64,000 nt of DNA, from NCBI GenBank assembly GCA_965232485.1, contig OZ246975.1, forward strand, positions 2,604,001-2,668,000. The letters are read 5' to 3'. The notes beneath the pieces were generated by a model. The model was given only the letters and a program-made list of their open reading frames with translations, was not told the origin of the DNA and did no database searches. Shown one piece after another: positions 1 to 11,100 of the stretch (the first letter of the stretch is position 1; each line of letters starts with the position of its first letter). The position numbers and the translations under genes were made by a program. Origin of the DNA: VXPQ01 sp965232485 (GTDB taxonomy: Bacteria > Bacteroidota > Rhodothermia > Rhodothermales > VXPQ01).

Positions 1-217
1 GCAGGGACGCCTCGGATACGTTTGCGGCGCCGTTATCGGGGATGGTCTCGACAATATTCGGCGGGGTATTGTCTCTGGGACCTCCCGTGGGCGGCAGGGG
101 GGTCGCACAGGCCGCCCACAGCGTAGCGCACCATAGCGCGGCGGCGAGCCATGCGGTTTCGCCCATGGGCTGTCGGCCTGGCGAACGCGGCCGCGCCTTG
201 AGGGGACCTGCGCTCAT
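1..217 (-). CDS. Ig-like (Big_5/SbsA-type) lipoprotein, N-terminal part
   Basis: The gene runs off the left edge of the window; only about 72 residues are visible. Translation on the minus strand gives a hydrophobic leader ending in a lipobox-like LWAAC, with Cys37 if the first ATG is used. An internal ATG at 166 would give a tighter signal peptide. After the Cys comes a segment with PPTGGPRD, TPPNIVE and IPDNGA, the typical opening of Bacteroidota lipoproteins that carry a bacterial Ig-like domain. The start overlaps the stop of the upstream gene (ATGA at 214-217), so the two are probably cotranscribed and translationally coupled. Likely an outer-membrane-anchored surface protein; its specific role is unknown. 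Confidence 0.6.
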   Translation of the reverse strand, partial: MSAGPLKARPRSPGRQPMGETAWLAAALWCATLWAACATPLPPTGGPRDNTPPNIVETIPDNGAANVSEASL

Positions 218-822
218 GAGGAATCCTCTCCAGACGAACGGAGCGAGAAAAACAACCAGGCCGTGATGGCCATGGCCGCAGTCAGAACGGCGGGTTCCAG
301 CATGCGGCGCACCTTGCTTCTGCGGGGCGGCGCCCCCTGCGTTTCGGGCCAGGCCTCGCTTTCCATGGCGGTGCGTTGCGTACGCGCAATGACGTCTGAT
401 CGCGTCAGGGCGCACCGCTCGTCGGCCAGTACGCGACCGTCCGCATCCGCAATATCGTAGCGCAGTGCGAGGCGCGCCTCGCGGGCAAGTTGTTTGCGTC
501 GGCTTTTTTCGTAGCGTATGCCTGCTTCCTCGACGGCATAGGCAACCCGGACGCCGGTTCTCGCCGAGTCCGGGAGAAATATCGTATGGCCATCGGCCTG
601 CCAGGCAGCCACAAGTGCGGCGCGGACATACGGCATTTCCTCGGGAGCCTGCAAAATCAGGCTGCGCGTTTCCGTTTCGGGAAGCGTTCCCAGGCAATCG
701 ATGGCCATTTCCTCGAAAAGCGCCCGATTTACGGGCTGCGCCATGCCGGACCAGGCGGAGGCGCATGCGCCCAATGCGACGAGCGCGGCCAGCAGCAGGG
801 GGGCTGCGGCGTTGCGTCGCAT
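214..822 (-). CDS. Hypothetical lipoprotein with C-terminal membrane segment
   Basis: About 202 residues. The start at 822 was chosen because it puts a short basic n-region (MRRN) directly before a hydrophobic stretch ending in LGAC, a good lipobox; an ATG at 855 is the alternative. The body is a charged alpha/beta sequence with no motif I recognise. Residues near the end (AVLTAAMAITAWLFFSL) form a predicted transmembrane helix, which is odd for a lipoprotein and could mean either a membrane-spanning tail or tethering at both ends. The stop overlaps the start of the Ig-like lipoprotein gene by four bases, so an operon is likely. No function is assigned. Confidence 0.55.
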   Translation of the reverse strand: MRRNAAAPLLLAALVALGACASAWSGMAQPVNRALFEEMAIDCLGTLPETETRSLILQAPEEMPYVRAALVAAWQADGHTIFLPDSARTGVRVAYAVEEAGIRYEKSRRKQLAREARLALRYDIADADGRVLADERCALTRSDVIARTQRTAMESEAWPETQGAPPRRSKVRRMLEPAVLTAAMAITAWLFFSLRSSGEDSS

Positions 823-964
823 TGCAAGGAGTGGTTGCTGGAAGGGATCGGGCATCGTACTGCGCAGCGGTTCGCGCGGGCGGGTCGCCTGAAAAATACG
901 CAATGAAGCCTCGAAACGTTCGGTTTGCCGGCTTTCGACGCGCATCTCTCTGTTTTTCGCTCTG

Positions 965-2164
965 TCAGGCCCGCCAGGCAGGTTGTTCGTCCAACAGGCG
1001 CAAACACAACCACAACGCGCGCGGGACATGGAAACATCCCTTGTACGGCCCGCCCTTGAAGCGATGCGTGACGGCGCCCCGCCGGTCAAGATAGCCGAAC
1101 CATTCTCCGTATTCGGGATCCGCGAACCGCTCGAAAGCATAGCGATCCACTGCCTCGAAGGCAGCAAGGTCGGCAGCGTCTCCGGTCAGAAAATAATCCA
1201 GCAAATGGGCGTAGAGCGCCTCGCAGTGCGGCCACCATAACTTCATGGACCATTCGAGCGGGACAGGATCATACCCTTCCGCATCCACAAAATAGAATAA
1301 TCCTTCGCGCTCCCGATCCCAACCGTTTTTGAAAGACCACCGCACCATGTCGAGGGCCTGTCGCTGCACGTCCGGGCGGTCCAGGCGCTGCGCCCAGTGC
1401 TGCAAAAACCACCCCGCCTCAATGGCGTGCCCCGGCGTCATTAAACGGCCTTCCGGGCCGTCGAGGCAATGGCCATCCGGGTCCACGATCTCGTACACGC
1501 GCTGCGTATCGGCGTGTACGTGCAGGGCCGTTCGGCGGATACAGTCATCCACCTCGACGCGGTACTTTCCAAAATCGTCGCCGGCTACCTCCTCGATCAG
1601 GTTAAGCATCAGCATCGGCACGGCCAGCGCTTGCGAAGGAGTTTGCCCCTCGCAGGCCGGGCGTCCCACCTTTGTCCAGTCCCAGGCCCATTCCCACATG
1701 CGCTCAAGCGCTTCGTACGCTTCGCGAAGCAGATTCGGCTCCTCGGCGGCCCGGGCGTATTCCGCCAACGCCATGATGTGAAAACACTCCGTAAATATCT
1801 TGCGCTGGAGGTATACGGGCCGCCCATCCGCCGTCGTCGAAAAATATACCCTTCCGTCGGGGCGCGCGGCATGCTTGCGCAGGAAATCCATCCCGTCGCG
1901 GGCTATCGCAAGCCAGGAAGGCCTCGCCTCGACGGCGCGGTACAATTTGCTGAACATCCATACCAGGCGCCCCTGCATCCACATATGCTTGGTCGTGTCG
2001 TAGACGGACCCGTCCCGGTCAAGATTATTGAAATGGCCGCCGTGCAGGGGATCTGGAGCATGGCGCTCCCAGAACGGAATCACTTTTTCGAACAGTTCGT
2101 GCTCGTATCGGCCGCGGTAGCGGGTACGCAGGGCGGCGAAATCGGCGACGGCTCTTGACGCCAT
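965..2164 (-). CDS. N-acylglucosamine 2-epimerase (AGE/RenBP) family
   Basis: A 399-residue protein of the AGE family, normally about 390-420 residues, folding as an (alpha/alpha)6 barrel. Family members interconvert sugars at C2, such as GlcNAc/ManNAc or cellobiose/mannobiose. Two histidines expected for catalysis are visible: H246 in TPGHAIE and H379 in GCFHVPR. Other family-like segments are MWMQGR (61-66) and KIFTECFH (122-129). There is no signal peptide, so it is cytoplasmic. Substrate cannot be read from sequence; the divergent sodium:solute symporter next door makes uptake and epimerisation of a sugar plausible. The stop lies 142 bases from the next minus-strand gene. Confidence 0.85.
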   Translation of the reverse strand: MASRAVADFAALRTRYRGRYEHELFEKVIPFWERHAPDPLHGGHFNNLDRDGSVYDTTKHMWMQGRLVWMFSKLYRAVEARPSWLAIARDGMDFLRKHAARPDGRVYFSTTADGRPVYLQRKIFTECFHIMALAEYARAAEEPNLLREAYEALERMWEWAWDWTKVGRPACEGQTPSQALAVPMLMLNLIEEVAGDDFGKYRVEVDDCIRRTALHVHADTQRVYEIVDPDGHCLDGPEGRLMTPGHAIEAGWFLQHWAQRLDRPDVQRQALDMVRWSFKNGWDREREGLFYFVDAEGYDPVPLEWSMKLWWPHCEALYAHLLDYFLTGDAADLAAFEAVDRYAFERFADPEYGEWFGYLDRRGAVTHRFKGGPYKGCFHVPRALWLCLRLLDEQPAWRA

Positions 2165-2174
2165 GGCGCTTGCA

Positions 2175-2215
2175 GAGGATTTGCGGATTTAATCAGATCA
2201 TCCTTAAACAGAGGA
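2175..2215. repeat. Degenerate solo end of the intergenic repeat family
   Basis: The stretch with GCGGATTTAATCAGAT and CATCCTTAAA matches the right terminus of the full elements at 2244-2498 and 35132-35390 with a few changes. It lies just before the full copy, so one element end is a decayed remnant beside a fresher insertion. Confidence 0.55.
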
Positions 2216-2239
2216 TCCCAAAGATAAGAAATACGGGCC

Positions 2240-2502
2240 TTAAGGAAGCTCTGATTAAGTCCGCAAAGATTCAGAGGCTGACAGGCGCGCGCTGGCAAGG
2301 AATGACGAAGCAGCGTGGCAGGCCCCACGTAATGAGGAATGACACAGCCAGCGCGCGCCTGTCAGCCTCCCGAAGGGCGCTTCACGACCGCGACAACCCG
2401 AATCCGCCATGTTTTTCGCTGATTTCAATAACGCCATCATGTCGTTTTTTACGCGTGAAAGCGAAGCGCTGATCAAAGTGGAGTTAATCAGAGATTCCTT
2501 AA
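2240..2502. mobile_element. MITE-like element with terminal inverted repeats and TTAA duplication
   Basis: The element occupies 2244-2498 (255 bp). Its left end begins GGAAGCTCTGATTAA and its right end is the inverted near-match (TTAATCAGAGATTCC). TTAA at 2240-2243 and again at 2499-2502 looks like a 4-bp target duplication. Inside, perfect 22-bp inverted arms at 2274-2295 and 2348-2369 flank a loop of about 52 bases. There is no coding capacity. A second full copy lies in opposite orientation at 35132-35390. It sits between the divergent epimerase and symporter genes. A transposase acting in trans is implied but none is in the window. Confidence 0.75.
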
Positions 2503-2716
2503 CAGGCCCTGAATCAGCGTATCCGTATGTTTTCGCGGCGACAGATTCAACCGGAATCGTCTGATTCTGAACGGGACGATGTTGCCGTTACGCGATGCCC
2601 CGTCGTCATTTACCTCCTCCGATCCGGCTGTAATTTCAAGCGAGTCTTGCCTTTCCTGCGGAAAGAGCGTATCGTGGAAGCGCCTCCCGTTTCGCAGGGA
2701 TTTTCCCCGGTTTTTC

Positions 2717-4333
2717 ATGAACGTGCTTTTTACCTGGCTCGATTGGCTCTGGGTGGCGGCGTTTCTGCTGCTGATGATCGGCAGCGGCGCGCTTTTCTAC
2801 CGTCTCGGCAAGCGTTCGCAGTCCGATTTCTTCCTGGCGGGGCGCGGGTTGCCCTGGTGGTTGCCGGCTTCTTCGGTTTACGCCACCCATACGGCCACCG
2901 ACACGCCCATGTGGATCACGGGCATCATCTACCGGCACGGCCTGGCGGGCCTCTGGTATACCTTCTTTTCGGCCTGGGCGGCCATCAGCGCCTTCGTTTC
3001 GACGCGCATTTTCCGTCGTTCGCTGGCGTACACGCAGGCCGAATGGAATGTGGTGCGGTTTACGGGACTCGGCGCGGAAATGTTGCGCGGCTGGATGGCC
3101 GGATGGCAGGTATTCATGAATATGTTCGTGCTGGGTTGGGTAGGCATTGCGATGGGGAAAGTGTGCGCGTTTCTTTTCGGTTGGCCGTTGTGGGTGGGCC
3201 TTGTGTCGTTTTCGTCCGTGTGCGCCATCTATGTGCTGGCGTCGGGATACTGGGGCGTCGTCATGGCCGATTTTCAGCAGGGCGTGATCGCCTTTCTGGT
3301 CATCATGATTGTTTCGATATGGGGAATCATGACGGCGGGCGGTCCGACGGGCATCGTCGAAAAACTTGCGATTCTGGGCGAGTCGGATCGCCTGAATCCG
3401 TTTGCGTTCACGGGTTGGTGGACCGGAGATTTTCCCGCCGCCTGGTTCGTCACGATGATTGTGATCGCCATCCTCGGAGGGTTCGGCATGGGGACGAGCA
3501 TCGACTGGTATCCCGAGGCGCAGCGCATCCAGTCCGCCCGAACCGTGCGCGACGCCAGTTACAGCATCTGGTGGGGCACGCTGATCGGGCTTGTGCGCAA
3601 CTCGGTCTGGGCCGTGGCCATTCTCGGCTTTTTCGTGCTGTTCCCGGGCATGACGGAAACGTCCGAGTACGAGATGGGCTGGTTCCGGTTGGGCTTCGAT
3701 TACCTGCCGGCGGGCATGGTGGGGTTCTTTTTCGCCGCCATCCTCGCCATTCATCTCTCGACCATTTCGTCCCACCTGAATCTGGGGGCGTTGTACGCTA
3801 CCCGCGACTTGTACCAGCACTACTGGAACCCCGAAGCCTCCGAGCGGACTCTTGTGTGGGTGGGACGCTGGTCCACACTGATTCTGTTGCTCGGTTCGTT
3901 CGTATACGGGTTAATGATGGAGAACATTACGGAGTGGCTCATTTTCGCGCTCTGGATTATGACTGCGGGCGTCTGGCTGCCGAATATTCTTCAGGTAATA
4001 TGGTGGCGCTTCAATGCATGGGGGTATTTGTCGGCCTGGATCGCCAACCTTGGTTTCAGCTGGCTGGTGGTGTGGATCTTGCCCGAATTCGGCGTGATTC
4101 CGGAATTGCTTGATTACCAGCAGTTCTGGCTACTTATGCTCCTCGGCGTCTGCGTGTTCATCCCGGTCACGTTATTTACAAAACCGGAGCCCATGGACCA
4201 TCTTGTAAAGTACTATGTGCAAGCGCGGCCTCTCGGGTGGTGGGGGCCGGTTCGCCGCGAAGCCGAGCGGCGCGGGCTGATCCAGACCGACGCCGCGTCG
4301 CCTCCCCCTGCATATTCACAATCCGGCCATTGA
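2717..4333 (+). CDS. Sodium:solute symporter (SSS family)
   Basis: A 538-residue polytopic membrane protein with roughly 13-14 hydrophobic helices. The motif around LGKRSQSDFFLAGRGLPWW near the N-terminus is the characteristic first-loop signature of SSS transporters. SSYA-like and ISSHLN segments later in the chain fit helices of the sodium/solute site. The ATG at 2717 was preferred over an upstream in-frame ATG because it places the first helix at the very N-terminus, as usual. Three tiny membrane protein genes follow at once (from 4348), with coupled overlaps among them. Substrate is unknown; the divergent sugar epimerase suggests a carbohydrate. Confidence 0.88.
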   Translation: MNVLFTWLDWLWVAAFLLLMIGSGALFYRLGKRSQSDFFLAGRGLPWWLPASSVYATHTATDTPMWITGIIYRHGLAGLWYTFFSAWAAISAFVSTRIFRRSLAYTQAEWNVVRFTGLGAEMLRGWMAGWQVFMNMFVLGWVGIAMGKVCAFLFGWPLWVGLVSFSSVCAIYVLASGYWGVVMADFQQGVIAFLVIMIVSIWGIMTAGGPTGIVEKLAILGESDRLNPFAFTGWWTGDFPAAWFVTMIVIAILGGFGMGTSIDWYPEAQRIQSARTVRDASYSIWWGTLIGLVRNSVWAVAILGFFVLFPGMTETSEYEMGWFRLGFDYLPAGMVGFFFAAILAIHLSTISSHLNLGALYATRDLYQHYWNPEASERTLVWVGRWSTLILLLGSFVYGLMMENITEWLIFALWIMTAGVWLPNILQVIWWRFNAWGYLSAWIANLGFSWLVVWILPEFGVIPELLDYQQFWLLMLLGVCVFIPVTLFTKPEPMDHLVKYYVQARPLGWWGPVRREAERRGLIQTDAASPPPAYSQSGH

Positions 4334-4347
4334 TTTTTCGCTATATC

Positions 4348-4656
4348 ATGCCTCTTGTTCGACGCACATGGACGGCTGCGGAAGCCGACAAATGGACCCG
4401 GGAAGACTGGTTCGTCATCGCGCTCTCGCCAATTTGTTATTTTGGCCTGACGCTGGGGGTGGCGTTGTGTTTTCTGTTGCGATGGGAAGGGTTTGCGATT
4501 ACCGCCGTCAGCATTGCGCTTGTCGTATGGATGCACTGGATCATTGATCCGAAGATGAAGGCCATTTCAGAGGAATACGAGAAGAATCAGCAGGGCTACC
4601 TGCTTGATCTGGAAGATTCCGTCCGCTGGAAACAACACGAAGAGGATGCGCCATGA
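4348..4656 (+). CDS. Small membrane protein downstream of the symporter
   Basis: 102 residues with two hydrophobic helices (roughly residues 26-46 and 51-69), a charged N-terminus containing WTREDWFVIA and an acidic C-terminus. I do not recognise a family. It begins 14 bases after the symporter stop and its stop overlaps the next start (ATGA at 4653-4656). This layout resembles SSS transporters that carry a small partner subunit, such as DUF4212 or DUF3311 proteins, but residue-level homology to those is not evident to me. Confidence 0.6.
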   Translation: MPLVRRTWTAAEADKWTREDWFVIALSPICYFGLTLGVALCFLLRWEGFAITAVSIALVVWMHWIIDPKMKAISEEYEKNQQGYLLDLEDSVRWKQHEEDAP

Positions 4657-4769
4657 CGGAAAGCCTGACTACGGTTATCGGAATGACCATTGCGTACGCT
4701 GCCTCGCTCCTCGGGCTCGCGCTGGCGTGGCGTTCGTACCGCAAGCATCACAAGAAACGAAGGCCATGA
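4653..4769 (+). CDS. 38-residue single-helix membrane protein
   Basis: A very short gene. The product starts MTESLTTVIG, has one hydrophobic helix (IAYAASLLGLALAW) and ends in a strongly basic tail (KHHKKRRP), so the C-terminus is probably cytoplasmic. It overlaps both neighbours by four bases (ATGA at each junction), which argues that it is translated by coupling. Unknown family. Confidence 0.5.
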   Translation: MTESLTTVIGMTIAYAASLLGLALAWRSYRKHHKKRRP

Positions 4770-4906
4770 CCTTGTCCCTGCTCATGCAAGCCGCCTCGCC
4801 GCAGATTACCTGGGTGGGCGTTGTGATCCCCGGCGCGATTTTTATCGTAGCCTTCGCCGTTACGTGGCTGCTCTACAAGCACTTTACGAAGCAGCTGGAA
4901 GATTGA
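4766..4906 (+). CDS. 46-residue single-helix membrane protein
   Basis: The product has a single transmembrane helix (VVIPGAIFIVAFAVTWLLY) followed by a short mixed-charge tail ending KQLED. The ATG overlaps the stop of the 38-residue gene. It is the last member of the symporter cluster. Its size and layout suggest a single-span accessory subunit of the transporter, which is inference only. Confidence 0.5.
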   Translation: MTLSLLMQAASPQITWVGVVIPGAIFIVAFAVTWLLYKHFTKQLED

Positions 4907-5130
4907 TGACCGGCCTTGCGTCCGGGCGGGCGTTCCGGCTGGCGCCCATCCGGTTTTCGACGCGCATTTCCATAAGAGGCAGATTTTTCTAAAAAATTTT
5001 CGCCGCCTCATTGATTTTGAAATTTCTGTGAAGCATATTGAATGCAGGTGCACGACGCGCATCAAACGCAAGAGGCGTCGCCTCGTGCACGGTATCGCGT
5101 CTTATGTCATAAGTTACGGAGCGGGGGTCT

Positions 5131-8100
5131 ATGCCGACGCATTCGGGTCATACGGTTCGTTTGGTTTGCGCGCTGGTCGTCGCGGGGCTGGCCTGGGTTG
5201 TTCCTGCGGAGGGCCAGACCGCCCGGGACGAAGGCTTTCCGACGAAGGGCGTTTTCCCGGAGGAGTATCCCGAGGTTCCCGGCGTCGAAGAGGCGTGCGG
5301 TCCCTTCGAGGTTCCCGGCGCGTTCGGCGAAGGATGCGTGGAGGACAGCGGGCCGGATGCGTTCGGAGCTGTTGCGGGAGCGGGAGGCTTCCCGAACGCT
5401 TCGCCTGATCCTGTTTTGCGAACGGCCCCGCAGCTGGCGTGTCCCGCCGCCGTGTTCGTCGAAGAGATGGAGACGGGCGTGATCGATTGCCATGCCTATG
5501 ACGAGGCGGGCGAAGAACACCTCGATTATTACTGGGAGCCTGTGGAAGGCGCGCCGCGGGGCTATCTGGACGCTCCGCGCTTGACAGGCGAGGACAGGGT
5601 GAATCCTTCGATAGTGGCTCCTTCGTCTCCGTTCTACGATACGCTGGAGTCTTTTCTGTCGGAGGATGCGACGCTTCGCTACCGGTACCGCCTGACGGCT
5701 ACGTCTCGCGTTACGGGCCCTTCTTCCTGGGCGGAGGTGGAGGTGTTCGTGTTGCTACGCCGTCCGATCGTGTATTGTCCCCTCGAGTACGAGGTATCGG
5801 CGGGTTCGGAGATCGTGTTGTCGTGCGAGGGGGCGGATCCGTTGTCTTTCCGGATGGACTACGAGGCGGGTTCGGAGGTATCGTGGGAGTGGGAGGGCCT
5901 TTGGGGATCGAATGCGTCGTTGTTGAGCGCTTCGGACACGCCGTCGCCGTTGTTCCGGGCTCCTTTGGGCGGGGCGGGCGAGACGCATCACTATATTGCG
6001 AGCATGACGACGACCTCGTCGGGGGTTCCCCGTACGGCGCGGCGCAGGGTGAGCGTGCGGGTGGTCGAGGGAGAGGCAGCGGACGCAGAGGCGCCCGGCG
6101 CCTTGGCGACCCCGTCGATCACATGCAAGGATTTCGAAGTGTATCCGACCGGGGAGGATTTCAGGCTGAACTGTTCCGTGACGAACGCGCCGCCGGACGT
6201 CAAGTATAGATGGAGGGAGCGCGAATGGAACTGGGAGACTCAAAAATATGAGTATAATTTTTTTGCAGAAAGGTTGAACCCCCGTACTATTCCCTCGCCG
6301 CATTTCGACATGCTTTTTGAGGACCATATCAATGTGGATCCCGATCAAAGCGTAACTGGAAGGATCGACCATAAATTCATGATAAGGATGTATGACGGTA
6401 ATAATTCTTACGATCCCGATATGTGGACTAAACTTGATTCCGCCTATGCTACGGTGACGATTATACATCCGAATTTGCTAACCTGCGAGGAAGAATATGA
6501 GGTCTATACGGACGAGCCCGATTTTTCACTCCAGTGCAAGGCCAACGACGTCAGCTTTAAATTTCATAGTTTTCGCTGGATTTGGACTCCTCAACTGGAT
6601 AGGACGTTCGATGATCGGCACTGGGAACTTTTGTCCTTGAGAGACAGCGCTACTCCTCTCTTTCATGTTCCTGATACCTTGTCCAAAGGCAAGGAGGTAG
6701 AATATTTCTATTACCAGGGCTGCATCAATTATTATAGCGTACCATCCGGATACCCTGAAATAGGCACGTACCCTATTCTTATAGAGTCCGACAATGTTAC
6801 GGTGAAGGTGAGGAAAAGGCCCAAGATTGCCGTTGCATGCACGGACCCCGTTCCGGTGTACGAGAACACGGCGGACATTGTTTTCGATTGCGAGGCTACG
6901 GGGGCTCCCGCCGATTTTTCGTATTCGTACTCCTGGTCGGCTGCGGGTTCTACGTTGGACACGTCTCTTTTGAGTGCGACGGACGTATCGTCGCCGACGT
7001 TCGACGTGCCGAATGACGTAGACAAGGACGAGACGTATGAGTACATGCTTACGGCCTCTATACCGCATGAGCTTGCGGAGGACGTGACAGCTAAAGTAAC
7101 GGTGACGGTGCTGGACTATAATTCCCTGTCCGCGAGGTGCAAGGAGAGTTACAGCGGCTGGGCGGGTTCGGCGGACATTGTTTTCAATTGCTGGGCCATC
7201 GGCGCTCCCGAGGGTTCGGACTACAAGTACGTTTGGGATATTCGTCGCCGCCACGAAACGCCGGCGACGGGCCTTAGCCTTTTGAGCGCGACGGACGTTT
7301 TGTCTCCGACGTTTTCTTTTCCGGATAGCGTGGGGGCGAGCGTAACGTACTATTACGCGCTTACGGTTTCTGCGAAGTACGCGAGGTCTGCGACGGCGAG
7401 GGTGCGCGTGACGGTTTGGCCCACGACCTATGCTATATCCGTCGCGTGCGATCGTCCGGATCCGGTCTACGAGGGTTCGGGTTCTCTTGCTCTGAAGTGC
7501 TCGCCGTCGGGTCCTCCCGACTGGTTTTCGTTCTCCTGGTCCTGGCAGGCGAGGGGTTCGACGCCGGACGCGTCTCTCTTGAGCGCGACGAACGTATCGT
7601 CTCCGACGTTCAACGTGCCGGATGACGTAGACAAGGACGAGACGTACGAGTACGTCGTCAGGTCTTCTGCGCTTTACTCGAAAGACGGCGTGGCGGAGGT
7701 CACGGTGACGGTGCTCGACAAGCCGGTCATCGTCGTGTCGTGCGCGTCTCCCGATCCGGTTTACGAGGGCTCGCCGGACTTTGCGCTGTCTTGCGAGGCT
7801 ACGGGCGTTACCGAGGGGGCTTCTTATGCGTGGCGGGCGAGGGGTTCGACGCCGGACGCGAGCCTTTTGAACGCCACGGACGTATTGTCTCCGGTGTTCG
7901 CGGTGCCGGAGGCCGTGGCTGCGGACGCGACGTACGAGTACCTTCTTACGGTTACGTCGGAGCATGGGGCCGCCGCGACGGCGGAGGTCGCGGCGACGGT
8001 GCTCGACAAGCCCGCCATCGTTGCGTCGTGCGCGTCTCCCGCTCCGGTCTACGAGGGCTCGCCGGACGTCGCGCTGTCTTGCGAGGCTACGGGCGTTTCG

Positions 8101-11100
8101 GACGGGATTTCCTACGCGTGGACGGCGAGGGGTTCGACGCCGGACGCGTCTCGCTTGAGCGCTGCGGACGTATTGTCTCCGGCGTTCGCGGTGCCGGAGA
8201 ACGTGGCTGCGGACGAGACGTACGAGTACCTTCTTACGGTTTCTGCGGAGAACGCGCGGGACGGCGTAGCGGAGGTCACGGTGACGGTGCTGGACCGTCC
8301 CGACGTCATCGTGTCGTGCGCGACGCCCGATCCTGTTTACGAGGGCTCGCCGGACATTGCGTTGTCCTGCGCGGCTACGGGGGCTCCGGAGGGTTCTGGC
8401 TACGCCTTCGCCTGGGCGGCCATGGGGGCTACGCCTGCGGGGATGCTGAGCGCGACGGACGTATCGTCGCCGACGTTTTACGTGCCGGACGAGGCGGAGG
8501 AGACGACGCGGTACGAGTACAGGATTACGGCGACGGCTCCGGGCGCGGAGGACGGTTCGGCGGGCGTAATGGTGACGATCATGAACGCGGGCGAGGTTTT
8601 TCTTGCGTGCGCGAACCCCGCTCCTGTTTACGAAGGCTCGGCGAACGTCGCGCTGGATTGCGAAGCGTCGGGGGCTCCCGAAGGTTCGGACTACGCCTTC
8701 GTCTGGGAGGCTTTGAGCGGCACGCCTGCGGGTATGCTGAGCGCGACGGACGGCCCGACGCCGACGTTTTACGTGCCGGAGGAGGTGGCCGCGGACGAGA
8801 CGTACGAATACAGGGTTACGGCGACGGCGGAGAACGCGGAGCCTGCTGAGGCGGAGGTTGCGATTACGATATTGAACAAGGGCGCGCTGGTTTTGACGTG
8901 CGCGAACCCCGATCCTGTTTACGAGGGCTCGGCGGACATTACGCTGTCCTGCGAGGCAACGGGGGCTCCGGCTGGTTCAGACTACGAATACGCCTGGGCG
9001 GCCCTAAGCGCCACGCCTGCGGGGATGCTGAGCGCGGCGGACGGCCCGACGCCGACGTTTTTCGTGCCGGACGAGGTGGACGAGACGACGCAGTACGAAT
9101 ACAGGGTTACGGCTACGGCGGAGAACGCGGAGCCTGCTGAGGCGGAGGTTGCGGTTACGGTCGTGAACGCGGGCGAGCTTTTTCTTGCTTGCGCGTCTCC
9201 CGATCCTGTTTACGAAGGCTCGGAAGACATTACGCTGTCCTGCGAGGCAACGGGGGCTCCGGCTGGTTCGGACTACGAATACGCCTGGGCGGCTTTGGGG
9301 GCTACGCCTGCGGGTATGCTGAGCGCGGCGGACGGCCCGGCGCCGACGTTCTACGTGCCGGAGGAGGTGGCCGCAGACGAAACGTACGAATACAGGGTTA
9401 CGGCGACGGCGGAGAACGCGGAGGCGGCGACGGCGGAAGTCGCGGTGACGATTTTGAACAGGGGCGCGCTGGCGCTGACGTGCGCGAACCCCGCTCCGGT
9501 CTACGAAGGCTCGCCGGACGTTGCGCTGGATTGTTCGGCTTCGGGCGCCCCCGACGGTTCCGACTACGCGTACGCCTGGGAGGCTTTGGGGACTACGCCT
9601 GCGGGCATGCTGAGCGCGCTGGACGTATCGTCGCCGACGTTCGACGTGCCGGAGGAGGTGGCCGCAAACGAGACGTACCAATACAGCGTTACGGTCACGG
9701 CGGAGAACGCGGAGGCGGCGACGGCGGAAGTCACGGTGACGATTTTGAACAGGGGCGCGCTGGCGCTGACGTGCGCGAATCCCGCTCCGGTCTACGAAGG
9801 CTCGGAAGACATTGCGCTGAATTGCTCGGCGACGGGCGCCCCGGACGGTTCCGCCTACGAATACGCCTGGGCGACCCTAAGCGCTACGCCTGCGGGGATG
9901 CTGAGCGCGCTGGACGCATCGTCGCCGACGTTCTACGTGCCGGACGAGGTGGAACGGGACGAGACGTACGCGTACCGCGTTACGGTCACGGCGGAGAACG
10001 CGGAGGCCGCCGCGGCGGAAGTCACGGTGACGATTTTGAACAGGGACGATCCGCCTCTGCCGCCGCCTGCGCTTGCTGCGCTGGCGCTGACGTGCGCGAA
10101 CCCCGCTCCGGTCTACGAAGGCTCGGAGGACATTGCGCTGAATTGCTCGGCGACGGGCGCCCCGGACGGCTCCGCCTACGCGTACGCCTGGGCGGCCCTC
10201 GGCGCCACGCCTGCGGGCATGCTGAGCGCGCTGGACGTGGCTTCGCCGACGTTCTACGTGCCCGACGCGGTGGAAGAGACGACGCGGTACGAATACGGCG
10301 TTGCGGTCTCGGCGGAGAACGCAGAGGCGGCTACGGCCAACGTAACCGTTACGGTGCTTGACAGGCCAGAGGCCCGGCCGCCCGCCGTCGCGTTCTCCGG
10401 CGATCCGACGTCTCTGGGGGTTGCGGTAAGCGCTTCGTCCCTGCGCTTCGGCGCGCAGCCGTCGGGCGCGCAGGCGTCGCTGGACCCGCTGACGGACCGG
10501 CTCTCGACGAGCGCGTCGGGCCCATACCATGCGGGCCGCATGACGCTTGCGCCGGACGGCTCCCTCGCGTTCGACGCGAACGGGGAGCTGGCCTTGTCCA
10601 TCGAGCTGGCCACTCCCGTAACGCTGCGCCGCATTACAGACGAAACGGCGGACGAGACAGCAGACGAAACGGCGGACGAAACGGGCGCGGCGACGCTTGC
10701 GCTGATTCCTCGCTGGTCGTACGCCGCCTCGTGCGAGCAGCTTGCTTCCGAGGCGATAGGCGGTCTGCGTACGCAGACGACGCTTGCGGAGTCGGACTGC
10801 CGTCTGCTGCTCTTTGGAGGCGCGCTCGACCTGTCCGGGGCCGCTCCGGGCCGCTACGCGGGGAACATAGACGTGATTCTTCGTACGGGCGCAGGCGAGG
10901 AGACGCACTCGGTGGAAGCCGAGGTGACGGTCGTGGCCGCGCCGCGCGTGATCACGATAGGGCCGGGCGGCGTGCGCTTCGACGCGTCGCGTGAGATTCC
11001 CGCAGCCTTGACGGAAGGGCAGAACCTGAGCGTCTACCCGGACATGGCGTTCATGACGCGGGACGAACCGTCGGGCGCGTTCGAGCTGTCGAATCCGTCG

